Shown: positions 36,201-47,005 of the stretch, piece by piece
How the letters are laid out: each line of letters begins with the position of its first letter
Numbering within the stretch: the first letter of the stretch is position 1
Origin: Taenia hydatigena
Lineage: Eukaryota; Platyhelminthes; Cestoda; Cyclophyllidea; Taeniidae
NCBI GenBank assembly: GCA_036345935.2
Contig: JADWOT020001351.1
Coordinates: 1 to 64,000, forward strand
Direction: 5' to 3'
Length of the DNA: 64,000 nucleotides
Made by a program: the position numbers and the translations under genes
Notes under the pieces: model-generated
The model's database searches: none
What the model was told of the DNA's origin: nothing
What the model saw: only the letters and a program-made list of their open reading frames with translations

Positions 36201-38500
36201 TTGAACAACTGTTTCTGCTAATTGAACTTAGTAGTGATTTATTTCTCAAAAAGAAATGCCAAATAAGTTTAAAAATTGAAGCAGATAAAGGCCATTTAGA
36301 GGTGTCAAACAAGTGCGGTGGTTGCGAAAATTTATAGTATGTACTACTACTCACCCCAAATGGCAAATGTCGTTGGAACCTTTTGCGGTAGGGGTTGAAG
36401 CGCATTTATACCTTGCATTTTAAATGACCACTACCTTAAAACTCTGTTGATGGTGATATAGGTGAACACGGATACCAACGCAATGTCAAAACTTGCGTTT
36501 TTGAAGTACGCAGCACCGTTCATTTTGTATGAGTTCACATGAGATCTCTTGCACCGTTATAGAACATTAACCAGAAATTTCCCCTAGAGATTTTTCAAGC
36601 TTTATTAGTGCCGTATCGCGGGAAGGTGAAACGATTGGCGTGTGAATCTTTTCCCAATTTTCTGGACTTGTGGGCTGTGATGACCTGATTGCATGCATAA
36701 CACATGCAGAATAAAGTGTCGACATATGAATGATTTAAATCTGCATCATTTTGGGCAAAAGCAGCTCACTAAGCAGCACGGACAACAGAGCGAATATGAA
36801 TTTGTGCTGCCAAGAATAGGCAACCGCAAATTGCGGGAGTGACATCCCTAAAGCGCTTTTGTGTGTTTGTGCCGAGTAATGAATATAGCGTATTTAAGCT
36901 CGTTCAGACTTTCGGCCATTAAAACGACATTTGAGAGATATTTTCTGGGTCACCACAAACAGATTTATGCTAGATTGAACTTAGGTTTCTCTAGTTCCAG
37001 CTTAATTATGGCAGGGTATAACTCCTTATTCTCTGTAACATGCTGTCCAGTTGCAGAACTCTGCATTTAGACCTTTTAGAAAATTTTGTTCTGGTAGGGC
37101 TGCTGCCATGGTAGACATGGCCAGTAGTTAGTAAATAGCAGTCAGCAGTGGTTGTCTTGTGAGTCTTTCTTCATTTCGCAGTTCAAAACGGGAGAAATGC
37201 GGCCGATCCCCTGTACGATGCATTCGATGAAGCCGCAATCTACAGTCACATTAATCTGTAAAAAAGCGATCATCCGTTTTGAAATGGCACTACTGAATGC
37301 TCAAGTTTTAGGTCGAAAAACATGATAGTTGCCAAACTTTGTAATCGGTTGCAAGCAATTTTGAAATACCCTTCTCAGAATAATTCGTCTCCTGGAGACT
37401 GTATGCAATCAAACAACATGGCAATATTTCATTCACTCATCGATGACTTGACTGACGAATGAGCCAAACTTTTATAGGAAAATGGCATCAGAGGAACGGT
37501 TTCCATAGGACCATGTAGTTACCCATTAGCAGTAAACAGGTATTGGCGTGGATGTCATTGCTGCATTAAGTTTTTACTATGCATAAGGGGTCTTGAGTTC
37601 TTATTTTAGTTCATCGCATTTGTAATGGGTATGCAATGATAAATCAGGTGATCATGGCAATTGCGGGACTTTGTAGCAATGTTTTGACGCCTCTCTGACG
37701 CCAATTATTTAACCTCCGCACCTTGGTCCACGCTGGCTTACTCTGATAACGACAAGCGCCAGAAAACTTTACATGAGTTGTTCTTATGCTTTGTTTTTCC
37801 GTTTGTGCATATGTTCTACTTTCATCACATTTGATCGAGCCTGTCGTCATGTTACTATCGATCGCATGTATTGCCAACGATTTAGGCACAAATTTAATTG
37901 CAACATAAAATTACTGATTTACCGCCCAAAATGGCTTAAAAATGAATGACTACCTTGACATCCCAAATCTGGTTAATTTCTGCTCGGCTAATCCAGGATG
38001 GGGGTGGATTCCATCCACCAGTTACTTTGCTCACAACCTTTCGACTTCCATCCGAAATGCTTCCAAAGCTTTTCGATGCAGTGGTTAGCAATTCGATTCC
38101 TACGGACGCTTGCAATTCATAATTAAGTCAAACATATTATAAGGAATTACATATTTCGGTTATTTTTACAGCTCCATCCTTCATGCGAAGTAACATGCGG
38201 AAAATATGTAACAATTTAAAGTAACGAAGGTTTTATTTGTCAGTAGGTCTTCAGCGAATAAGAGGTCATTTTACTCGCAACCTTTCTTGCCTGGGGGTGT
38301 ATTGTTGTACTAAAGAATGCGTGAATTATATTATCAGTCAAATATGACACTTAAAGAAATGTTGCAGGCGGTACAATTATGAATGCACAATTCACTTTGG
38401 TGGATCCATTGCACTTCCATATGGAAGTGCAACAAGCCATCTCATAATCTCTCGCACCCTGTCAGATATTAATCATTGCAGCCAGTTTCAATGCCTTCGC
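33208..38500. other. Long stretch without a supported gene
   Basis: Frames are short and show no domain signatures. Apart from the diverged repeat copy at 33998-34160, no tRNA or repeat family from elsewhere in the window was found here. Confidence 0.45.
33998..34160 (+). repeat. Diverged direct repeat, copy 2
   Basis: Partner of 28950-29190, same orientation, sharing the CCAAAATAGACACC block and the downstream AGTCAATTTTGGAT block. It is too decayed to define ends. Confidence 0.4.
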
Positions 38501-38749
38501 ATATCTAAGTCCATTTCAGAGAAGCGAAATAACATTAAATAAGCTACCCACACATTTGCTAGAGCGGACAGCTGCAAAGGAAACATGGCATGGTAGAGCC
38601 GAGACGATGAGGTAGGCACAACTCACTTGGTTCAAAGCTGCTCTAATCTCCGAGCCACGGACACAGCAAAACACTTTTCTCCCAGTGCTTCCTTGTCCAC
38701 CAATGCATTGCGCAACTCTACTGATCACACTTCAACTATCGCAAAGCAT

Positions 38750-38930
38750 AGCATCTGGCCGAAGTAGAGAGGTTGACAATAGGGGTAAATAAAGTAAGCA
38801 GGAGAAGCCAAGTGAGGGGGTATGAGAAGTGAATATAAAGGGTGAGTACGAAGGTGAAGGAGCAGGAGGGAGTTGATAGTTAGAGAGTGAAGAGGACTTG
38901 GAGGTAGATGGTCGGTGGTGGTGAGACATG
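38750..38930. other. Purine-rich low-complexity tract
   Basis: The plus strand is rich in GAAG, GGAGAAG and GGTGGTGG words. The minus strand would be a proline/serine-rich reading (PPAPSPSYSPF), which is an effect of composition. It lies just outside the tRNA-bearing inverted repeat. Confidence 0.4.
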
Positions 38931-39138
38931 TCGGTAGGTTGGAGCATCGACCTGATTAAGTGAATGTCGAGGAATCTAGCCTCTTATCAGGCATGATGAC
39001 ATTTTATCTCCCATTTTTAGTCAGATTTACTGCTCCTCACTTTAGCGTTAGGGAAGGCAGCTCGTTTACCCTTTTAGCTGCAATTCGTTATTAGACAAAC
39101 ATGGTGAATTACAAGCAGCGGGGAGACGAAAGATTTTG

Positions 39139-39170
39139 CGGTTAAGGCGATGGACTACTAATCCATTGGG
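39139..39170 (+). pseudogene. tRNA-Ser fragment (anticodon arm, anticodon ACT)
   Basis: The bases match the D-arm end and anticodon arm of the complete tRNA-Ser-like gene 220 bp downstream (GGACTACTAATCC against GGACTGCTAATCC). Acceptor and T arms are missing. Its last three bases are the first bases of the inverted-repeat arm that starts at 39167. Confidence 0.6.
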
Positions 39171-39605
39171 ATGGTAGAGATAGTGAAGTATGGGGAATGA
39201 GGGTGATCACGGTGCTGCAGTGTGGAGGGAATTTATGATGTGCGCAGTGTTGAGGTGAGTAGATGTGGTGAGTGGTTGGTGGGTAGAGGAGGCGGAGGGC
39301 AAGCGGAGGGTGGGTGGGAAGGGCAGGAATAGACAAAACGGAAGAGCGAGAGGCGTGACGCGGCGGTCGAGTGGTTAGAGCGATGGACTGCTAATCCATT
39401 GGGGCTTCCTCGCTTGAGTTCGGGTCTCACCAGCGTCGTGCGGCTACTTATTGCCCACCCAGCTACTGTGCCGTTTATTGCACTTCGAGTGGCTTGCTTT
39501 GCTTCGCTCGCATTGTCGTTGCTGTGGATGACTTCCCACCGCATTGGGCCTGTGTGGTGGCGTGTGGGGCAGAGGGCGCCGTGCCAATAATGATATAGGC
39601 ATGCC
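39167..39605 (+). repeat. 439-bp inverted repeat, left arm, carrying tRNA-Ser
   Basis: The reverse complement of 42866-43303 with a handful of differences (for example GAAGTATGGGG versus GAAGCATGGGG, and CACCAGCG versus CACCTGCG). It holds a GGAGGGTGGG-type G-rich tract, the tRNA-Ser-like gene and a GC-rich tail. Its left edge touches a tRNA-Ser fragment and its right edge ends within the last bases of a tRNA-Phe-like relic. Confidence 0.9.
39357..39438 (+). tRNA. tRNA-Ser (anticodon GCT)-like gene, probably degenerate
   Basis: An 82-nt type II tRNA shape: acceptor GACGCGG against CAGCGTC with one G-A mismatch, anticodon stem ATGGA/TCCAT with loop CTGCTAA (anticodon GCT, serine AGC/AGT codons), a long variable arm typical of Ser, and T arm TTGAG-TTCGGGT-CTCAC. 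Faults: the T loop has G where A58 is nearly invariant, there is a mismatch at the base of the T stem and a weak D stem, and no run of four T follows as a Pol III terminator. It may be a pseudogene or the head of a tRNA-derived repeat. Confidence 0.7.
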
Positions 39606-39648
39606 GCGACCCGGGCTCGAACCGCTCTCCCAAATGAGCTATCACGGC
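39602..39648 (-). pseudogene. tRNA-Phe-like gene lacking its anticodon arm
   Basis: On the minus strand a perfect cloverleaf minus one leaf: acceptor GCCGTGA pairs with TCGCGGC (one G-T wobble), discriminator A, D arm GCTC-ATTTGGGA-GAGC, then directly the inner T stem and loop GG-TTCGAGC-CC. The anticodon arm, variable loop and first T-stem bases are deleted. Both internal Pol III promoter boxes survive (TAGCTCATTTGG and GGTTCGAGCCC). The flanking identity to tRNA-Phe is from general knowledge. Confidence 0.65.
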
Positions 39649-40851
39649 GACGCGTCGTCGCAACGCGCTACCACCCACCACTTCTACACAACACCGCCCT
39701 CATTGCCTGCCACTCTCTTCACATGCGTGCTGCTCGTGTGCCCATCCTTTATCCCGCTTTCTTTGATGCTATTGTGCACAGGAAAGATTCCCAATCTTCG
39801 CACTTACAAATGCCTGCCTGACAATCCAACTGCAATCTTTGTGAGATCAACGCACTTTCATGCATATGCCTCGAAGAGTTGCCATTCCACCGATAAGGCT
39901 ACCACCACAGATGACTTATCTTGTCGTGAACTCCCCTTTGTCAAAACTTTACGAGACGCACGACAGCCCTAAATATTTTGGCAGAATCGTCAAGCACAGT
40001 TCGAGCATTGCTTAATCATGATCAGCTTCAGTTCTGTGACTCAACTGCTGCTTCATTAATATTACCAGTCCATCTTGCTCACCAATTTGCCCTCAACCTG
40101 CCTGATTACAAACTCGATGTTAACTAGGAATAAGGAAGCCCTTTATTTGCAGTATTTCGCCACTCATAATAGGACTTATTGCGGCTAAAATCTGAAAGAA
40201 ACTGCCAAAGAGCTGCTTTCAACATGAGACACTTCACTCTTGTTTACAAGACACTTTAGATAATCGTCCACCCATCAGTAAATGCTCTGATTCGTACTAG
40301 AACCGCCCCATTTTGGTGCTCTTTTGGTAATGCTGAGGTGTGCAATTTCGCTACTAGCCGCGCTGTACAGAAAACTGTTCTCAATCCAGAGGAAGGTCCT
40401 TTCGATGCGAGGGGTACCTGCTTCGTGTGCTTTGCGATGGTGTATGGGTGCACCTGACGCAAATTACGCACATACAGAAGGCTAGTGTCTGAGTGATGGC
40501 GGGTCGACAATGCCTGAAAATCGTCAGCCCTGACCTAGGAAGGAAGTTCCGTTGCCTGGCGGGCAGGATGCATGCAATGGTCGTCTTAGCCTGCCCCCCA
40601 TAAATCTTGACAAATAAATGAACCAATAACTGGTAAGAAAAGCCAGAGATGGCCTCAGTATTTCCCTTCCATTACTACGAAGTAAGAATTTCGCGTATTT
40701 TTGATGACTGTTTTAAATCTATAGGCCAGTTGCTAAAATCATCCACACCCCTACTCTCCACTTGCCATTGAAGCACCGGCTGGATGTCGGACATCGACCG
40801 CAACTTTTAGTGATGCTCCTTTCCGTGAAAGGCAAAGAGAAGAACTCAAAA

Positions 40852-40939
40852 CAGAGAGCAGCGACGAACCACACAACCAGTGGCAACGCCAATGCAGGAG
40901 AGGAAGAGCTTCAAAGGGATGCCCGAGGGCTCCCCACTG
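40852..40939 (+). repeat. 88-bp direct repeat, copy 1
   Basis: Gapless match to 42262-42349 (constant offset 1410 bp, about 90% identical). One plus-strand frame is open in both and reads AATNHTTSGNANAGEEELQR DARGLPT here, against AATNHTTGGNTNAAEEKLQR DAQGLPT in the other. Similar reading in both suggests a former coding fragment of a repeated sequence. Both copies lie in the spacer of the tRNA-bearing inverted repeat. Confidence 0.75.
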
Positions 40940-42261
40940 AAGAAAACTATTCACTATGAACTACCGCAATTTGCGTCTACATAACTCAATGCTAAATTCG
41001 ACTGGTTTATGTGTCAGCATTGCAGCATGATACTCCATGGTTGCCGAATGGGACAATTATTTCATAAATGTGAACATCTATCCAGGGAAGTTTTAACTGA
41101 ATGAATTTTGATAATCACTGCTGAAGTGGGATGAAATCCAACCGTAAGTCCATTGACATCTGCCCATTGTGAGGCATAGCCGAGTTTTGTCGACGTCACT
41201 TGCAGAATTAGAGTATGAATAAGCAACGATGCAGAACGGCCGTTGACATCGACTTGATCCTGCTCATGACGGTGTCGCTAAAGCTGCCGATGGTGTGCAC
41301 ATTTTTGAGCCTATATTTAATTCACTCGAAGGACTCTTATCCAAAAGTCCTCAAATCTAATGCGATTTGATCAAAAGCAATTCAGTGTAGTGAAGCTAAC
41401 GTAAGGTAAACCAGTGAGTAACACACGGCTAAATGTTGACTGTTGCATCGCAAAGTAATGGATGAAAATAGTGATACATTTGCAAATAGAGAGTAAAGAG
41501 GCTGTTGTTAAATCAAACAGAAGCTGCTTACTAGCTGAGACTCCTAACAGTACGGTGTGTGCAGCCTATGTGATGTTCATCCCATCTGATCCACATCAAA
41601 CCAATGCCAAGTTGTCATGACAATTTAACCTGTTCCGGTATTTTTCGCATTGGAATGCTTGGGATCAAATCGAAAAGATTGTCAATATTCTATTTGACTA
41701 CAATGTGGCACAGCACAACTAATTGTGCATTACACCACCCAGTAAAGTGGCGCAATTCAATAGCTCATTTAGAGGCACTGAACAAGGAAGTCTCAATCCA
41801 TTTAAGCAGAAGGTCGCCTTTCGGCATTCTACATAAGAATAGAGTTGTACCAATTGAGGCAATGCTCATTTTGTGAGATCTACCTCTATTTCAAGCATTT
41901 TAATATATTTGTATACATTCTATCAAATCCACGCCAATTTGATGTGATTTAAACGGGTCCAGTCAAATGAAATGTATCAAATTATGCGTAATCTACGGAT
42001 ACGGCATACAAACTCGTTTTGGACTTCCTAACATCAACTGCATTGTCCCAAATGAGCCTCATACTTGGAGGTTGTAAGTAAAATGCTTAAGTGGAGTCAA
42101 GCTAATGGAAACACCTCTCCCTCGCTCATGGTGATTAAAACACAATTCGTTTAGAGCTTCTAACACAACTGATATTCAGCAATTCTTAACAAGGGTGTAC
42201 CCATAAGTGGTGTCTCTTTTGGGAAGGATCGAAGTGTGTTCCTCTCATGCTTGAGTCTTCA

Positions 42262-42349
42262 CACAGAGCAGCGACGAACCACACAACCGGTGGCAACACA
42301 AATGCGGCAGAGGAAAAGCTTCAAAGGGACGCCCAAGGGCTCCCCACTG
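42262..42349 (+). repeat. 88-bp direct repeat, copy 2
   Basis: Partner of 40852-40939. It continues into a GC-rich stretch that ends at a splice-donor-like CCAGGTAAGT near 42471, so this copy may keep more of the original exon (plus frame from 42236: TQPVATQMRQRKSFKGTPKG, then ANPIRVRRRLPHSEVQCW). No function recognised. Confidence 0.7.
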
Positions 42350-42844
42350 GCAAAACTACGCACCCGAGCAAACCCGATTAGAGTCCGTCGCAGGCTTCCA
42401 CACAGCGAAGTGCAATGCTGGGCCTCCACCTGGGGTCAGAGCCTTGCTGATCACCCTGAACCCGGCGCCAGGTAAGTTTAATGCGCTGCCACTCACACCA
42501 AACCCGCTCTGAGGCTACAGATTGCGCCTTCTACCTTACTTTGCCAAAACTGAGCATCACCTCACACTTCTGATACACTGCGCATTCCTACACTTATGCA
42601 CTTGCTCCTTCTTGCGCCAATTCACATCATCATATGCATCTTCCCTCCTTCTTCTTACGCACCTACCCGCTGTCTACGCAAACCTACTTTCCCACTTCAG
42701 TAGTACCTTCTGTCTCGCCTCCTGTGTGTCTCGCGTGTCAAGTGCCACGTCATGTTGAAGTACCTGTAGCAAGGCGGTGTATAGAGAATAATGAAAATGC
42801 GTTCCATTTTCTTCCTTATCAAGAATAGGGGCCGACACACAACT

Positions 42845-42866
42845 CATAGAGTTTTGTGACTCTATG
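42845..42866. other. Short hairpin at the edge of the right arm
   Basis: CATAGAG and CTCTATG are separated by 8 bases, giving a 7-bp stem. It ends exactly where the right arm of the 439-bp inverted repeat begins. Confidence 0.5.
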
Positions 42867-43303
42867 GCATGCCTTTACCATTATTGGCACGGCGCCCTCT
42901 GCCCCACACGCCACCACACAGGCCCAATGCGGTGGGAAGTCATCCACAGCAACGACAATGCGAGCGAAGCAAAGCAAGCCACTCGAAGTGCAATAAACGG
43001 CACAGTAGCTGGGTGGGCAATAAGTAGCCGCACGACGCAGGTGAGACCCGAACTCAAGCGAGGAAGCCCCAATGGATTAGCAGTCCATCGCTCTAACCAC
43101 TCGACCGCCGCGTCACGCCTCTCGCTCTTCCGTTTTGTCTATTCCTGCCCTTCCCACCCACCCTCCGCTTGCCCTCCGCCTCCTCTACCCACCAACCACT
43201 CACCACATCTACTCACCTCAACACTGCGCACATCATAAATTCCATCCACACTGCAGCACCGTGATCACCCTCATTCCCCATGCTTCACTATCTCTACCAT
43301 CCC
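42866..43303 (-). repeat. 438-bp inverted repeat, right arm, carrying tRNA-Ser
   Basis: Partner of 39167-39605. The tRNA-Phe-like relic that abuts the left arm is absent here, replaced by the hairpin sequence at 42845-42866. Spacer between arms: about 3.26 kb. Confidence 0.9.
43033..43114 (-). tRNA. tRNA-Ser (GCT)-like gene, inverted second copy
   Basis: The same 82-nt structure as 39357-39438. One difference restores pairing: the acceptor 3' strand is CTGCGTC, so position 6-67 is a G-T wobble rather than a G-A mismatch. The T-loop G at position 58 is shared, and no T-run terminator follows. Of the two, this copy folds slightly better. Confidence 0.7.
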
Positions 43304-43400
43304 CTCCTTCACAATTTCACTTGTGCCCCATCAACACCATTCCAATAACCACCGCTCCTACTCCGCCAATTCCCTCTACTGTCAAATTCACCCACTTGGG

Positions 43401-43411
43401 TAGCTCAGTGG
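43401..43411 (+). promoter_or_regulatory. Pol III A-box-like motif of a tRNA-derived sequence
   Basis: TAGCTCAGTGG matches the tRNA D-arm/A-box consensus. The following 70 bases do not fold into a full tRNA and no good B box is seen, so this is at most another tRNA-derived fragment near the right arm. Confidence 0.3.
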
Positions 43412-43503
43412 TCTACGTCTGCAAGTAGCAAGAGCACATTTTGGTCCAGTGTCATTCGTGTTGAATGCCGCCTACCTCCTGCTCATTGGGCACTACGCAG
43501 CAC

Positions 43504-43550
43504 TGTGGTGTGTGGTCTGGTGCGATGTGGTGTGGTGTGGTGCGGTACGG
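43504..43550 (+). repeat. GTGGT-rich simple sequence
   Basis: Irregular runs of TGTGG/GTGGT units with interruptions (GGTCTGGTGCGATG). A decayed pentanucleotide repeat. Confidence 0.6.
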
Positions 43551-43819
43551 GACAGTCCTGGCAACCGTGGATGCCACAGCACGTGGAAGTAGACTTGTGT
43601 CCAAAGAAGAGTAACAAGGGGTGAGACATTGCAGCCACCTAGGTATAAGGCAGGAAGTTTCCATTTTTAGTCAAACTCTGCATTAAGTAGGATTTGTACT
43701 AGTATGAAGTCCTTTCCTCTGTCTGTATGTGAAAATCCCATATCAGCAGTCACGCAGGCTGATGGCCCGGCTTTGAGCCAAAGTGTCTGACGCGGTGGTG
43801 GTCTTGATAAGGAGCGTAG

Positions 43820-44047
43820 GTTAATGGTGGGTTCGGTTGACAACTCCACATCAAGCACCATGCTTTCACGCAGGATGGCTCAGGACTATTTCACAACAAA
43901 GTACTTCAACAAATTGAAACCTATTCTATTTCGCTTGTCAAACAAGTCGTGTCAATTAAGTGATGAATACGGAAAAAATACGTTTCGAAACGAAAATTTG
44001 TATGGGACGATTTCATACGATGATAAATACACCTTGATAAACTATAG
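43820..44047 (+). CDS. Coding-like exon, function unknown
   Basis: Bounded by an acceptor-like GAGCGTAG (ending 43819) and donor GTAAGA (44048). From the ATG at 43824 it reads MVGSVDNSTSSTMLSRRMAQ, then DYFTTKYFNKLKPILFRLSN, then NENLYGTISYDDKYTLINY, leaving in phase 2. Basic and aromatic-rich, protein-like. It could be a first coding exon. No partner exon downstream was identified and no family is recognised. Confidence 0.35.
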
Positions 44048-46063
44048 GTAAGAGCGCCATATGGAGTGAACTTCTTATCACTAGTTTCTCTTCGAACACT
44101 AGAGATTCTATAAAATGGAAATGGCAGTGGCTCCTCTCTACAAATCAAATTTACTGACATGAGGCCAAATTGAGCTCGTTCATAAAAGCTGTATTTGAGG
44201 TGGTTTTAAGAACACTTAAGGGACTTCTCAGTTTCACAAAATAATGATGCCATGGAGTAAACAGTAAATGCCATGCTATTTCATTTCTACTCACCCTGCT
44301 TGGATCTCCTATTAGAGGATTGCTAAATTGTAATTGCATCGCATACCCTGTATCCTAGTCAAAGCCATTGCAAAGTGAGACACCATTTGCTCTGAAAGGA
44401 TGCGCAAGTATTCACCTATCCGTGCATGAGACAAACTCGCTTTTACCACCAGATGGAAATAGTGCGTGAGTGCATTTGCACAAGGCGTACCCTTTGTGGA
44501 TTAAATTTACTGAACAGTCGTCAATTAGCGCGTATCAAAAATTGGGTCCTCATTCATGACATTGTTGAAAAGCCTGGGCACTTAGTCCTTTAAATGGCTG
44601 TTTCTATGTTAAACACGTACCAATTCTGGTAATTAGACGCTATCCTTATCTGTCTGGTGACATGACTGTCAGCAGGAAGTACGGAATGCTGGTGGTGGTG
44701 TTGGAACCGCTCGCCTACCAAATACCAAGGTGATGTTACGCCAATCTGCGCCTCTACTTAGATGACAGCGACGCGAGATTACTGTGCTGTTGTAAGGAAG
44801 TTCTAAGGCAATGAAATTAAACTTGCGGAAGAGTAATAGCCTTAATTTTGATAAAACCTATTTCCGCAATTAATGAGGCCAGCTTGGCCATCTGCATCCT
44901 ACTGGTGGTAGTTGTGCTATAAACCTGATAGCAAACATTAGCAAATCAGTGTTTCATTGTTTAGGTATCGAATCGGAAATTTGAGTTATGAATGCACGCA
45001 TATTTGTGCATTGTGAATGCTTTAAGTTGGAGAAGAAGATTTCGAAATGCTCATCATTTAGTTATGCAAAGAATCGAGCATCTCAGCACTCAAATGAATA
45101 CACAAATGTGTGATTAGCACTACTTACAGCATTAGTGAAGAAAAGTGGAGCGTTCTTATGCCTTGAGTGCAATGGTTCTCATTCCCACTTCGGCGTTGAT
45201 GTACTTGGAACGAGTAGGCGAGTTGGCTCATGACAAATTTTATGGTGCATTGATTATTAAAGGGATACAGATATTGCAGGCTGCACGCATTCAGGGCACG
45301 TATCCTCCTCGAGAGACAATGACATTCATCCAACTCGAAGCCAACGCTTTCTGACCGCTTCTCGCCTAGCGAGTGCATTCAGACAAGCATGCATACCACT
45401 TTGTCAACGAAGCTGATAGGTTTATGTTGGTGAGAACAAAGAGGTCACTGAACTAAACTGCACTCATTGCATCAAAGTGTAACTAAAACATGAGCAAAAC
45501 TATTGGCAGGTAAGAACTTTTCAGTAGGAGTACGTCTGCTTCACACATCACAAACCGCCCTAAGACAGACAATCTTCACCATTGGTGCTAATTCATAAAA
45601 TGTGCTCCAAATGAAGTTGAAGATGCTACACTGAACACGTGCGATCCCAAAGTCCAATTGTTGGTCCAATATCAAGCAGAGATTGTTAACTATTTTTGAC
45701 CATTTGTAGCAACTTTAAAACAGACTCTACTACTGATGCTCCGGTGATGCACCGTGTTTTGAAAGAAAGGATCAGGATCGGCTGCGACTGACAGAAAATG
45801 CCATAGTATGGAAGCCGCGACTATTGCTTTGCTAATTTAGCTCAGGTACAAGCACCTTAGATGGATAATTATGTGCCACTGAAAAATTGCACTAATTTTA
45901 AAGTAGTTTGAACTAATTTTTACTGGCCTACTTCATAGCTTGCAGTTTTGAGCCTCAATCGATGCAACCAAATGGTTATTCTCACTTTCAATTCTCTGTA
46001 TCAAAAGACGGCGAGATTAGGTGGAGTACCAAGGCAACTGTGTAAAGGTACTACTGCAACGAA

Positions 46064-46411
46064 TTGGTGCAGTCCAACCAGCTGGAGTATTTTAGACACT
46101 TAAGCTATTTTGCAAATCATCAGGCTTGCAGTGCAAAATCCAATGATTTGATGAAATTAGCTGAAATGCTAAATTCTGCGCAATCAAGAGGGTACTCTAC
46201 CGTCATAATTCAGGCTAACATTTACGAATTTAAAGCGATCATTCGATCAATTGTGATTAGAGGAGCATGGCGATTCAAAGTGAAACCGCTATTGTCGTTC
46301 AGTGAACGGATGCATAAGTCTATCCAGACAAGCAGGTGTCATCGCGACCGTTATTGCAAGCAAATAGATGCCTGTCCATCACTTTCTACCTTGATACTTC
46401 CAGGTTCGTAA
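46064..46411 (+). CDS. Protein-like open frame, function unknown
   Basis: A plus-strand frame of 115 codons with helical character: LEYFRHLSYFANHQACSAKS, DLMKLAEMLNSAQSRGYSTV, AIIRSIVIRGAWRFKVKPLL. A donor-like CAGGTGTC lies near 46333. It starts at TTG, so it would be an internal exon. No recognised domain. Confidence 0.2.
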   Translation: MVQSNQLEYFRHLSYFANHQACSAKSNDLMKLAEMLNSAQSRGYSTVIIQANIYEFKAIIRSIVIRGAWRFKVKPLLSFSERMHKSIQTSRCHRDRYCKQIDACPSLSTLILPGS

Positions 46412-47005
46412 ATCGACATGAAAGCGTCACTCCGATGCGTCGATTACTTCAAATTGTTCACGACTGCCACTCAATTCTTTTCAATAGCAAGTAGTTCGTG
46501 AAGCACAGTGGTGTGGCTGGAGAGGAAGCGTGCGACTGCACTGGCGGTCTCCATTTAGTCATCGGCTTGCCTTCCAGCATAGCACGTGGTTGCATGGCGG
46601 CTTATTCATTTAAACTCTAACAAATGTGGAGCAAGCTGCAATAATCACAACGCGGAGTAGAATGCGGCTACTCTAATACTACGGGGAAGACTGAAGTGAT
46701 GCGCTGAAGTCAGCACATGAATGACAAACCCCATTTAGCTTGACGAATGCTCCAACCGGTGAAAGTGCCTCATTGAGGTGGTCGAACGTCCGCACTCGAG
46801 TATCACGATAGGATGAACAGTAGTTTCTGCATACGCCGTTCATTCTGCTTCTTATGGCTAGCGCGGAGGAGTAGATGAGCTCGATATGCCCTACACACCG
46901 ATTCGCGATCACATTGCAAGCGCAATGATGCCAATCGTAGGCGATCGTAGGTCCACGTCCTAGAGCAGCTACAATTCTAACACAAGCAGTCCTCAAAATG
47001 ATCAA

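Noticed and set aside
38732..38947. Proline/serine-rich minus-strand frame
   Set aside because: A purine-rich tract gives this reading automatically; no start or splice signals support it.
39233..39544. 103-codon minus-strand frame, with a related 124-codon plus-strand frame at 42864-43238, as a duplicated gene
   Set aside because: The frames run through the tRNA-Ser-like gene and low-complexity G-rich sequence. They are open because of composition and duplicated because they lie in the inverted repeat.
41604..41876. Further copy of the dispersed repeat (AACTAATTGTGCATT word)
   Set aside because: The match is about 17 bp and the surrounding sequence does not align.
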